A stretch of 26,041 nucleotides of DNA from JADJNW01 sp964596135 (GTDB lineage: Bacteria; Bacteroidota; Bacteroidia; Chitinophagales; Saprospiraceae), in contig CAZQTF010000021.1 in NCBI GenBank assembly GCA_964596135.1, forward strand, positions 1 to 26,041. The letters are read 5' to 3'. The notes beneath the pieces were generated by a model. That model saw only the letters and a list, made by a program, of their open reading frames with translations, was not told where the DNA came from and ran no database searches. Shown here one piece after another: positions 13,505 through 23,000 of the stretch (position 1 is its first letter; each line of letters begins with the position of its first letter). The position numbers were made by a program, and so were the translations under genes.

Positions 13505-15217
13505 TTAGATATTCATTTTTTTCAATTCCTCAACTGCGTAATTGGCGGCTCTGGCGGTCAGTGCCATGTAAGTCAGCGACGGATTCTGGCAAGCTGCGGA
13601 AGTCATGCATGCGCCATCGGTAATAAAGATGTTTTTCACATCATGCATCTGGTTCCAGCCGTTCAGCACCGAGGTTTTCGGGTCGCGCCCCATGCGTGCG
13701 GTGCCCATTTCGTGAATCCCCAGGCCAGGCCAAGAGCCGGCATCCCAAGTTTCCACATTTTTCAAGCCGGCAGCTTCGAGCATTTCCGCGGCATCGTTCA
13801 TCATATCCTTGCGCATCCGCATTTCATTTTCCTTGAATTCGCAGTCAAATGTCAGCGTTGGCAAGCCATATTTGTCGCGCACTTCCTCGTTGAGCATTAT
13901 TTTATTTTCGTAGTACGGCAAGCATTCTGCGAAAGCGGTGATGCCCATCGTCCAGGGACCTGGTTGCAACAGCTTGTCTTTGAACTCTTTACCCACGCCA
14001 ATGCGCATTTCCGGCACGATACTGCCCCAGCCGTCGCGACTCGCGCCGCCCTGGTAGCCCCAGCCGCGCAGATAATCCTTGCGCTCGGTCGCTTTGTCGC
14101 CCAGATTGACAAAACGCGGGATGTAAATGCCGTTCGCCCGGCGTCCGGAGTAGTACTGATCGCCAAACTCGTCGGAAACGCCGCTTGCGCCGCAGCGGAA
14201 GTGGTGATCCATCAGGTTGTGTCCCAATTGTCCACTGCTGTTGCCCAAGCCGGTCGGGAATTGCGCCGATTTGGACTGCATCAGGATTTGGGTGGAAGCC
14301 AGCGCGGAAGCACAAAGGAAAATAATTTTTGCAAAAAACTCCTTAGTTTCCAGCGTTTCAGCATCAATAATGCGCACACCTTTGGCTTTGCGGGTCGCCG
14401 GATCGTAAATGATCGAATGAACGATCGAGTGCGGACGCAGCGTCATGTTGCCTGTCTTGGCGGCAGCTGGAAGGGTGGAGGCATTGCTGCTGAAATAAGC
14501 GCCGTATGGACAGCCCCGCATACAGCGATTGCGGTACTGGCAGCTACCGCGTCCATTGAGTTCCTGCGTTAGGTTGGCAACCCGACCGATAATCAGTTTT
14601 CTGCCTTTAAAATTGGATTCAATTCCTTTTTTGACGTGCTGCTCCAGGCAATTCAACTCCATCGGCGGCAAAAATTCACTGTCTGGCAAATGCGGAATGT
14701 CTTCTTTGGAACCACTGATGCCGGCAAATTTTTCCACATAACTGTACCAGGACGCAATATCGGCGTAGCGAATGGGCCAATCTACGGCGATCCCTTCCTT
14801 GGCATTGGCTTCAAAGTCAAGATCGCTAAGGCGGTAGCTCTGGCGCCCCCATAGAAGTGAACGCCCGCCCACGTGATAGCCACGCATCCAGTCGAAGCGT
14901 TTAATTTCAGAATACGGATGCTCCGTGTCCTTTACAAACCAATGTTTGGTGGATTGCCGAATGGTGTAGCCCGTCCGGTTTTGCTTTTCGTAGTCTTTTA
15001 ATTCATCAACCGGCACGGCATCGCGATAATCCAGGTCCCAAGGATCCAGCCCGGCGGTCGGATAGTCGGGATGTTTTACATCGCGTCCGCGTTCCAGCAC
15101 AAGGGTCTTCAGCCCTTTTTCGCACAATTCTTTGGCTGCCCAGCCCCCGCTGATGCCCGAACCGACCACAATCGCATCGTAGGTAACCTCTTCTGTTCCA
15201 GTGGAATTGAAATACAT
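13505..15217 (-). CDS. GMC-family FAD oxidoreductase (gluconate/glucoside dehydrogenase-like large subunit)
   Basis: The 570-residue flavoprotein has the dinucleotide-binding motif VVGSGISGGWAA (17-28), followed by the LVLERGRD strand end. Its GGRSLLWGR segment (117-125) matches the FAD-covering GMC motif. A Cys cluster (Cys226, Cys232, Cys236 in SCQYRNRCMRGCPYGA) is typical of the gluconate 2-dehydrogenase branch, where in some relatives it holds an iron-sulphur centre. The catalytic pair is His502 in GLGIHEMGTARMG and Asn545 in QNPSLTYMALTARAA. There is no signal peptide, so export probably depends on the Tat-bearing small subunit encoded next. It probably oxidises a sugar or polyol hydroxyl in the periplasm. 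No cytochrome c subunit gene is present, so the electron acceptor is unknown. It starts the three-gene set ending in the TIM-barrel isomerase. Confidence 0.93.
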   Translation of the reverse strand: MYFNSTGTEEVTYDAIVVGSGISGGWAAKELCEKGLKTLVLERGRDVKHPDYPTAGLDPWDLDYRDAVPVDELKDYEKQNRTGYTIRQSTKHWFVKDTEHPYSEIKRFDWMRGYHVGGRSLLWGRQSYRLSDLDFEANAKEGIAVDWPIRYADIASWYSYVEKFAGISGSKEDIPHLPDSEFLPPMELNCLEQHVKKGIESNFKGRKLIIGRVANLTQELNGRGSCQYRNRCMRGCPYGAYFSSNASTLPAAAKTGNMTLRPHSIVHSIIYDPATRKAKGVRIIDAETLETKEFFAKIIFLCASALASTQILMQSKSAQFPTGLGNSSGQLGHNLMDHHFRCGASGVSDEFGDQYYSGRRANGIYIPRFVNLGDKATERKDYLRGWGYQGGASRDGWGSIVPEMRIGVGKEFKDKLLQPGPWTMGITAFAECLPYYENKIMLNEEVRDKYGLPTLTFDCEFKENEMRMRKDMMNDAAEMLEAAGLKNVETWDAGSWPGLGIHEMGTARMGRDPKTSVLNGWNQMHDVKNIFITDGACMTSAACQNPSLTYMALTARAANYAVEELKKMNI

Positions 15218-15619
15218 AGCTTTCGATAGGTTTTAGTTAGAATCACTCAATAATCAAAGTTTCCTTCTTCGATTCGCTAAGCTATCAAAAAATTATTTTT
15301 TAAAAATAATCTCCGGGAAATATTTTTAACTTTTTGTAATTTTAACACTAAGAGCATCCATAACAGAAATACCAGAATGATGGATGATTGGAAAATAGCC
15401 TAATTTTGGCACCGCTTTTCCATCTGTTCACAATTCCAACATCCATCTCTCCACCGGTTGGGCTAATGCTGTTTTGGAAAAGAGAGGTCAGATGAGAGAT
15501 GCCAGAAACCATTTAAACACGAAAGTTCTAAGTTTGATTCTATGCATCGGAATCAATTAAATTAATATAAGTATTTGATTTTTAAAAATTTAAATAAAAA
15601 ATATTCCGCAATCAACTGC
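15218..15619. other. 402-bp intergenic region with inverted repeats, no gene seen
   Basis: No credible reading frame, tRNA or recognised RNA is visible. It separates ChaN from the upstream end of the GMC gene set. It holds an AT-only palindrome (15292-15310), about 75 bp before the GMC start. It also has CATCCAT/ATGGATG arms (15355-15361 and 15380-15386) with a third CATCCAT at 15440-15446, and CATCTCT/AGAGATG arms (15444-15450 and 15495-15501). The GMC promoter should lie here, but I found no good TAnnTTTG box. The part before 15620 is strongly AT-rich. Confidence 0.6.
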
Positions 15620-16474
15620 TTAATAGGTAGTGGTCATATCCTCGTCCACGCAAATAATAAAATCGGCTTTGCCCTTGTGCTCTGCCAGCAGCTGATCGAG
15701 ATTCGCCTGCGAAACGGTGGCGATGGTGACGTATTTTAGCGACTTATTTTTTCTTTGCAAATACCAGAGAATACCTTCATAATTTTCGGAATGGTAAGTG
15801 CCATTATAATGAATAAAGAGCACTCCCGGCTCAAAATTTTTCATAATAAAAAAGCCCATTGTAGCATCTTTGATCGCCTGCGCTTTGGGTAAATTTTCAC
15901 CGCCGTGGCCATGCGCCATCGCCATGATATTTTTGTAGCCGGGCAATTCCGCATCGTACTCGATGGGCAACGGCGCCAGCCATTGTTTTTCGGAATCGGG
16001 CAACGCATCCAATGCTTCAAAACCCTCGCGGTAAACCAGGTTTGCATATTTTCTCGGCACATTGGTAGCGATAAAACGGAGTTTATTTTTTTGGGCAAAA
16101 TCTACCAGAGGCGCATAGTCGGTTTTGTAATTCGACCAGAGGCGAGCCAGCGAATCCAAGCCTTTGGCGTCAATTGCACCGGCAAGGTATTGGTTTAGAG
16201 CCGCCTGATTGTCGGCTTCAAACATCTCGGCACCCAGCATCAGGCGGCGCGAGGCGTGCATTTCTTTGGTTATTTCCAATTGCAGCCAATGACAGATCGG
16301 ATTGTTGTGAATTTCTCCAAACAACAGCACATCCGCTTTGCCAATGGTTTGCAGCATTTTCTGGTAAGAAACTTTTTTGCCCCTGGCATCAAACAGCACA
16401 TACGCGAGCTTTTGCTGGCTGAAGGCCAGGAGCGCCGTTAGCTGAAAAACAAGCAGCATTGATATCTTTCGCAT
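15620..16474 (-). CDS. ChaN-like haem-binding protein
   Basis: The 284-residue product has a signal peptide (MRKISMLLVFQLTALLAFSQ), with no lipobox cysteine. The mature part fits the ChaN/Cofac_haem_bdg family of the EreA/TIKI superfamily. DVLLFGEIHNNPICHWLQLE (48-67) carries the GE-x-H-x-N motif, and LMLGAEMFEADNQAALNQYL near 80-97 gives the second acidic motif. Then follow SLARLWSNYKTDYAPLVDFA, RFIATNVPRKYANLV near 135, and a His-rich MAMAHGHGGENLP near 188. In Campylobacter ChaN a dimer binds two haems and is linked to iron uptake; TIKI relatives are metalloproteases. Family membership is well supported, haem binding is by analogy. It appears monocistronic, flanked by two long noncoding stretches, and no iron-responsive site was recognised. 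Confidence 0.88.
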   Translation of the reverse strand: MRKISMLLVFQLTALLAFSQQKLAYVLFDARGKKVSYQKMLQTIGKADVLLFGEIHNNPICHWLQLEITKEMHASRRLMLGAEMFEADNQAALNQYLAGAIDAKGLDSLARLWSNYKTDYAPLVDFAQKNKLRFIATNVPRKYANLVYREGFEALDALPDSEKQWLAPLPIEYDAELPGYKNIMAMAHGHGGENLPKAQAIKDATMGFFIMKNFEPGVLFIHYNGTYHSENYEGILWYLQRKNKSLKYVTIATVSQANLDQLLAEHKGKADFIICVDEDMTTTY

Positions 16475-16689
16475 GGTTAATCGTTTTATTTACAAGGAGA
16501 TAAATCAGTTGATTTGTTGCCTGGATTTCACAAATTAATAAAATTTATGAAATCTCATCCCCCGATTCAACCCATTATTTTTTCAAATAATCCCCTACCC
16601 GCCCCTTTCGGGGAACGGAGCGTATCGTTTACCTCAAAGCCCGACTCGCTGATGGTTTTACGATTTTTATAATAAGGGTAAAATTGTAT

Positions 16690-16723
16690 TAAAAAAAAAT
16701 GCGGGTACATTATCCCCGCATTT
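16690..16723 (-). terminator. Minus-strand intrinsic terminator with long U-tract
   Basis: AAATGCGGG (16697-16705) pairs with CCCGCATTT (16715-16723). On the minus strand the hairpin runs directly into a run of nine or more T (complement of 16691-16699). It is about 280 nt beyond the stop of the giant gene and well upstream of ChaN. Confidence 0.75.
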
Positions 16724-16854
16724 ATCATACCCAAATGAACGCAGATGCAGTCTTTGCTTTGTGAACATCAAGGTATATTCAACCTATAAACAAATCATAT
16801 TTACAAAAACCTTTCGAAAATGGTTCAGTTGGTCTGTCCCTACCAGAGCGTTGA

Positions 16855-16884
16855 AAAAGGAATACTGGGCTGAGCCCAGTATTC
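16855..16884 (-). terminator. Minus-strand intrinsic terminator of the giant surface-protein gene
   Basis: A perfect 11-bp stem (16860-16870 with 16874-16884) closes a three-base loop and is followed on the minus strand by CCTTTTTC. It lies about 120 nt after the stop codon at 17004. Confidence 0.85.
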
Positions 16885-17003
16885 ATAACCCATCTTTGGA
16901 GTAAAAGACTCCTTCACAAACCTACTTGCCTTAGTACACAGACAAATAATTATTTAGCAAAACATGATACACACTACATGTTTTATAATGATTCGCTCGT
17001 CAA

Positions 17004-20000
17004 TCACTTTTTTACCATCGGCAGCTTTTCAATAATGGCACCTCGCTCATCCATAACAAGTACCCAATAATATCCTGAAGGATACGCCTGTGCATTGATG
17101 GTATAAAGTTCATCCGTTGCATTTATTTCTGGAATGATTGTCTCCATGCGCTGCCCCATGTGATTCAAAATGGCGATCCGGTGAACTTGTTGGCGTGTAT
17201 TACTTAACTGAAGATAGAAAAGATCGAATCCCGGATTGGGATATAACACAGCCGAGAAGCTACCTTTTCCTGTAATTACTGCCGTACGCACCGGGCTGTA
17301 GGAAAATGCACCATCAAAATCAAATTGTTGGAAACGATAATAATTGATACCTTCCAACGGAGCATTATCCCACAGGAAATAATTCAGTGTACTGGATGAA
17401 TTACCTGCGCCTTTGATCTGAGCAATCTCCTCCCAACGTAAGCCATCTTTACTGCGTTGCATCGAGAAATACGCGTTATTGGTTTCCGTTGCCGTACTCC
17501 ATTTGAGCAGTACTTTTTTATTATCCACCGGCGTGGCGGTGAAATCAAGTAGTTCAATTGGCAAATCTATCGGCTTGATGTAATCCTCGACTTCGCCATT
17601 GGCAAAAGTACCTCCAAAATCGCTACTAATAAAAGGCATATTACTGACAATCAATCGAACGGCATAATTAGGTACTGCACCGTTTGGCACCGTGAAGGAC
17701 ACCAAAGCATCAACTACACCATTTTCATCATCGTACTCCAATGCCGTTTCATTGGTATAAAACTGATCCACGCCGGTGTCGGTGAAATCACCATCGCCAT
17801 TCCAGTCAAACCAGAGTCCATAGTACATATTTGTACCATTCTGATTGCTATTAAGCGTAACGGTAAGTTCATAGGTATTACCACGAAATACTTCTGAAGG
17901 CAGGTTTCCTACGCCATCTTCATCATCTGTAACATTGTTATCATCACCGGTAGCATCTAGACTAAAGTTCTGCGATACTTCCGTATCCACGATAGAGCCC
18001 GCCCATACGGCTCCGGTAGCATTTGGTTTACCGGCAGTGGTACCACCTAGTACGTTAGCTCTAGCTTGCGGATAGGTGTTGGGCAAATCACCATAATCAA
18101 GTGGGCATATTTCAGCATCGTCTGAGTCAGAACCGCCACTGTCAGAAATAGAAGTAATATCAGTGAAACTGCCATAGGTACCGCTACCAGCAGGGCTCTC
18201 AATTGCTGTGAAAATATTGAACTGGTCGGTGGCAGTTACACTGAAGGTATTGCCAACGTGATTTGCCGGTACCGGAACCTGCACCTTAAATACCCAATCC
18301 GGGAATTCGCAACCTTTATCATTTTCCCCAGGATTACTACAAGGCTGGCGAACAGTATTGATTGGCTCCGATTCATCTAAATCCTCATTGGTATTGCGAC
18401 CTGCATCTACACCGCCCTGATCTGTGTAACGTTGGATGTTAACGCCCCCTGGCGGACTAAACGGATTGAAAGCATTTCCGCCGTTTACACCGGTTACCGT
18501 GATCCAAAGGTCGCGTGCTTCAAATTGGCGAGCCGGTATTTGAACCTGCTGTCCATTGATTTCAACCGGAGTCGGATTCTTCGCCTCGTCTTCGTCGATC
18601 AACAAACGGGTAATCAACGTTACTTCTAAATCCTGACCAGGTGTAAAACAATCATCAATTTCAACATCCATATTCACGCCAACCGTGAAGAGGAAATCTC
18701 CACCTGCGGCTAAAACTTCACCACAGGCATCGCTATCTGCTTCTAACTGACCAAGAATGGCATATATATCGCCAGCATTGTATGAGCCAAGTGTAAAGTT
18801 CGCTGTGTATGTCCAGGTCTCTCCAGCGCTCAAGATCATATTGGCGGTGCCACTTTCTACCGGCGCAGCAATAGTGATATTAGATTCCGTACCATTGGTT
18901 AGCAATCGTTTGATCCCCTCAAATGTTACGTTCGACAGGTTGGATGTGCCACTGTTAACTACGGTAAAGGTCGCCTGAACCATTTGATTCTCCGAGCCTA
19001 CGACATTCGGACTCAAGCTGACGGTCACGGTCACGTCGTCTGCATTGCATATGAAACCAAAATCATAAGACGCAATCACGTCTTCGTTGGTCTCGGGATC
19101 TTGCGCAGTCGTATTGTTGTTGCCCTGAGTTGGTATAGCGACCACGCCATCTTTATCATCCGAATCTTCCTTATCATTACCATTGCTATTGACATCCTTT
19201 GTGGTTGCCACGAAACCGGTGAGCGCCGATTGATTCGAATTTATACTGATTGTGAACTTCGGCAAATCATCCACGGAAGGTGTGCCAGACGTTCCAGTGT
19301 TGTAATCTTCATCCAACAATAAATTCGGGAATTCATAGAAGCCCGGATTGCCATTGGCATCGTTCTTGGTCAAAGTTTTAAGAATAGTGGTTGTACCATT
19401 CTGGTAATCAATGGTTAATGTTACAACTATATTGTTAATACCGGATTCGCCATCATTTTGCAAACCATCTTCGTTATGGTCATTCCACACATAATTACCC
19501 AGCGACGCACCATCTTTGTAATAGCCAAAGTCAACATTCAAATTATTGATTGGACTGCCATTTCCAATGGTTACTGCAAAAGCATCTGTTTTAGAATTAT
19601 CTTGAGGATCATTGCCACTATTCGTTGTTGCATTTTGATTTGAACTCAAAGACAACCAATAGCCATTTAGTAAACCACCGTCATCCGTAACGTCCACGAT
19701 GTAATTTCCAGCAGGTAATTGCGAGAACAGGTAATTACCATTGGCATCCGTAGTGGTCGTACCGATCTTCGGTTCGCCCGGATTCAGCAGTCCGTCGCCA
19801 TTCAGGTCGCGGTACAGATCAAGCGTAACCCCTGCAATACCTGTCGTTTCGCCTGCATCTTTTACACCATCTGCATCCTCATCTTCCCAGATCTGATTCC
19901 CAATTGAACCTAAAGTACCTGCATCATCACCAGCGTAGCCAAAATCTTGCATCAGATTGACCGGATTGGCACTGGTCAAGCTCACGGCTCCGCCTATGTT

Positions 20001-23000
20001 GTCATTGCCGCCATTCGGATCGAAGGTATTTTCCAGACCTTCCAGCGGTTGTCCGGCATTGAAATTGCTCGAAGCAATCACCACCTGGTAAGTCGCATCG
20101 CCATCGCCATCATCCACACTCAGCCCGCCGAAGTAGTAATAACCGTTTTCATCGGTGGTCGTCGTTGCAACGATCTCATCATCGCCGCCGCCGATCATTT
20201 CATCCGCACCCAGGTCAATCAATTGTACTTGTACGCCCTCAATGCCCGATTCATCGGCATCCTGCACGCCATCTCTATTGGTATCGAACCAAACGTAATC
20301 GCCGATCAGCCCTTCGCCTGCATCCTGCGTATTTGGCGTATAGCCAAAGTCCTGATTCGTCACTGGCGTCGTACCCAGGTTCATTACCGAACTAATGCCC
20401 AGACGACTGCTCGTCGCTACGCCCGTCAGCGCGCCCGAAGCATTGGAAATGCTACCTGCATCCGAATCGTAAGTCGGTTTTAAGCCATCGAGTACATTAT
20501 CCGTATCGTTCACCCAGACGATGTAGTCGTCGCCGGTTGGTAAATCTTCAAACAAATACTGTCCTAATGCATCGGTTACGTCGGTTGCAATGATCGGTTC
20601 ATTCGCATCCCAAGTGCCATCACCATCCAAGTCTTTAATCAAAGCTACGGTTACACCTGCAATTGGAGTTTCATTATCATCAGAAGTTCCTGCTGCACCG
20701 TTGATGGCATCCCCATTAATTCCGGTGATCGTTCCGCTAGGACCTCTACCATCCGCATCGGCATCTAACCAAACTGTGTTACCGATGCTGCCGAGTTGAG
20801 CGCCATCCGGCTGATAGCCAAAGTCGGCATTCAGGAATACATCGCCTGGTCCTAGCACTACCGGTTTGGTGGTTTTATTATCCCCTGCGGTGCCAGCGGG
20901 CGCGTTCGCAACAGGTTCTGCGAAATGATCCGGGTCGCCGGTTTGGGTGTATTGACCTCCGGTTAAAATGGCATGACTTGCTCCGGTACTGCTCGTAACA
21001 GTTACGGTGTAAGCGCCTGGTGCCAACCCATCGAATAAGTAATATCCATTGGCATCCGTCGTTTTGGTAGTAACGGTCACATCATCTGCGTTACCCGCAA
21101 TGCCATCAGGACCTGCATCCTTGAGCGTTACTTCAATGCCGCTGACGCCAATTTCATTGGCATCCTGCACGCCATCGCCATCGCTGTCTATCCATACCCT
21201 ATCACCAATGGAAGCTGTATTCATACCATTATTGACATCATTGGTGGGATTGTAGTTATAACCAAAGTCGGCAGTCAAATTTTCTTCACCGCTACTCAAC
21301 ACCACTTGATAACCATTGCTTTGACTTTGGTCTTTGTTGCCCAGATCACCTTCCTGGTTATCATCGGAAGGAACATTATCTCCCGTATTAGTGTAACCCG
21401 TGGTTTGAGATAATCCGGTAGGCAGCGTTGCTTCCACTACATCTACAAAATAAGTACCCGGAGCCACATTCGGGAACAAATACTTACCATCGCTATCTGT
21501 GTAGGTCGTCGCAATAATATTACCGTTGGCGTCCTTCAAATCCACTCGTACATTCGGAATACCCGGTTCGCCCGCATCCTGCAGTCCGTCGCTGTTCTCA
21601 TCCAGCCACACGTAGTTGCCGATAGCGCCTGTTTCTTCTGCAACTCCGCAAGTAGAAAGATCGCCGTTATAACAGAAATTATGGAATTCAAAACCACCGC
21701 TAACGGTCACATCACCTCCGAAAACCACTTGCCCGTTGATGCCGCCACCGGTCAACATAACTGTATTCGTCTTTGGCGCAAGCACACTTCCCACCATGGC
21801 GAAATTCGACATGGAGAAAGTGGTTGCTTCATAGAAATTCCAGAGTGTTTTTTCGGTGAATTCAAGTTCTTCAGCAGGTGTATTGTCAATTGGGTATAGC
21901 GGCACCGGATTGGCAAGACCTTCCAGGAAGATCGAACCGCCAGAGAAAGTTGCGCTTGTACCACCGACATTGACCAGGATTGCGCTGGCATTGCCGACAT
22001 TTACAAAGTTGTAGGAAGTCGAGGCATTTGCGCTAGGTATTTCAAAATAAACCACGCCGCTGGCATTCAAACCATTCAGTGTCACTGTGCCGAATTCAGA
22101 AGTTACCGTGCCCTCTGTGCCGCCGCTGCAAGTCGCTAGCGCCATACTTTCGCTCTGGAAATAGCTGATCGCGCCAGGAATATCTAACACGTTATTCACA
22201 ACGTCGTTCACTTGTCTTTGAATGCCCGTACCGTCCGTGCCTGCAATGAAAGAAATACCGGAGCCTGCGCCACCATAGACCACGTTGCCTCGCACGCCTA
22301 CCGGACCGTTGATATCGCCAACTACGACCAGGTTGTCAATGCCAATGGGCGCGCGCGACGCACCCGAGCCGCTGATTTCGCCAACGGTGTAAAGATTACC
22401 CGTATTATTCGACAGGTTACCTCCAATTGCCAATCGACCTTCAGAATCCGCTGCTGTCACGCCGCTGATGGTGAAGTTTCCTCCGATGATGGCATTGAAA
22501 TTGCCATTATCACCGATCAGATCCGAGCCGGTGAAACCCAGTGCTGTCATATCGAAGAAAGTCGCTGTTGGACAAGTTTCCTCATCGTTGCAGCCTGTAA
22601 TTTGCATGCTGGTAGTGAATGTAGTCGAACAACTCGCATCCACATTATCCACAACCGTATATTGCGTACCCTCGTTGCCGGTAAACTGCACGGTCGTGCC
22701 ATTGTCTACTGGACCAGCTACCGTTGTATTGCCGTCTTTTACTAAATATTTACCGGAGGGCGCACCCGTTGCTAATACTGTAATGATAACTTCATCATTA
22801 ACTTTGCAAGTCTGAGAGAATTGCGCGTCGATCTGACATCCTGAACAAAGAGAAGAGAAATCACCTGCGAAAAACGGATCGTGCGATTGGGAACCAATGG
22901 AAATATCCTGCCCGACGATCACGCCATCTACATTGGTGCCGATGGTGATGTCTGCCATTGGCGCAAGGATTGTGCCGGTAACCGACCCATTCATGGTCAA

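Larger units (their letters stand above)
16475..17003. other. 529-bp intergenic region with a series of hairpins, no gene seen
   Basis: No credible coding frame was found. From the giant gene leftwards it holds an 8-bp-arm hairpin (16959-16966 with 16977-16984), a small GGAGT/ACTCC hairpin near 16897-16911, and the two intrinsic terminators listed separately. A short CCCC/GGGG hairpin lies near 16602-16613. The ChaN leader occupies the left end. The hairpins fit the 3' end of the giant transcript. Confidence 0.6.

Noticed and set aside
13148..14572. 474-residue plus-strand open frame
   Set aside because: It is antisense to the GMC oxidoreductase and its small subunit, both of which have clear family motifs. 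The frame has no recognisable domain and a composition typical of a shadow frame.
19060..21630. Regularly spaced similar sequences as a possible CRISPR array
   Set aside because: The unit is about 400 bp, translated, and encodes SdrD B-like domains; there are no short identical repeats with unique spacers and no cas genes.
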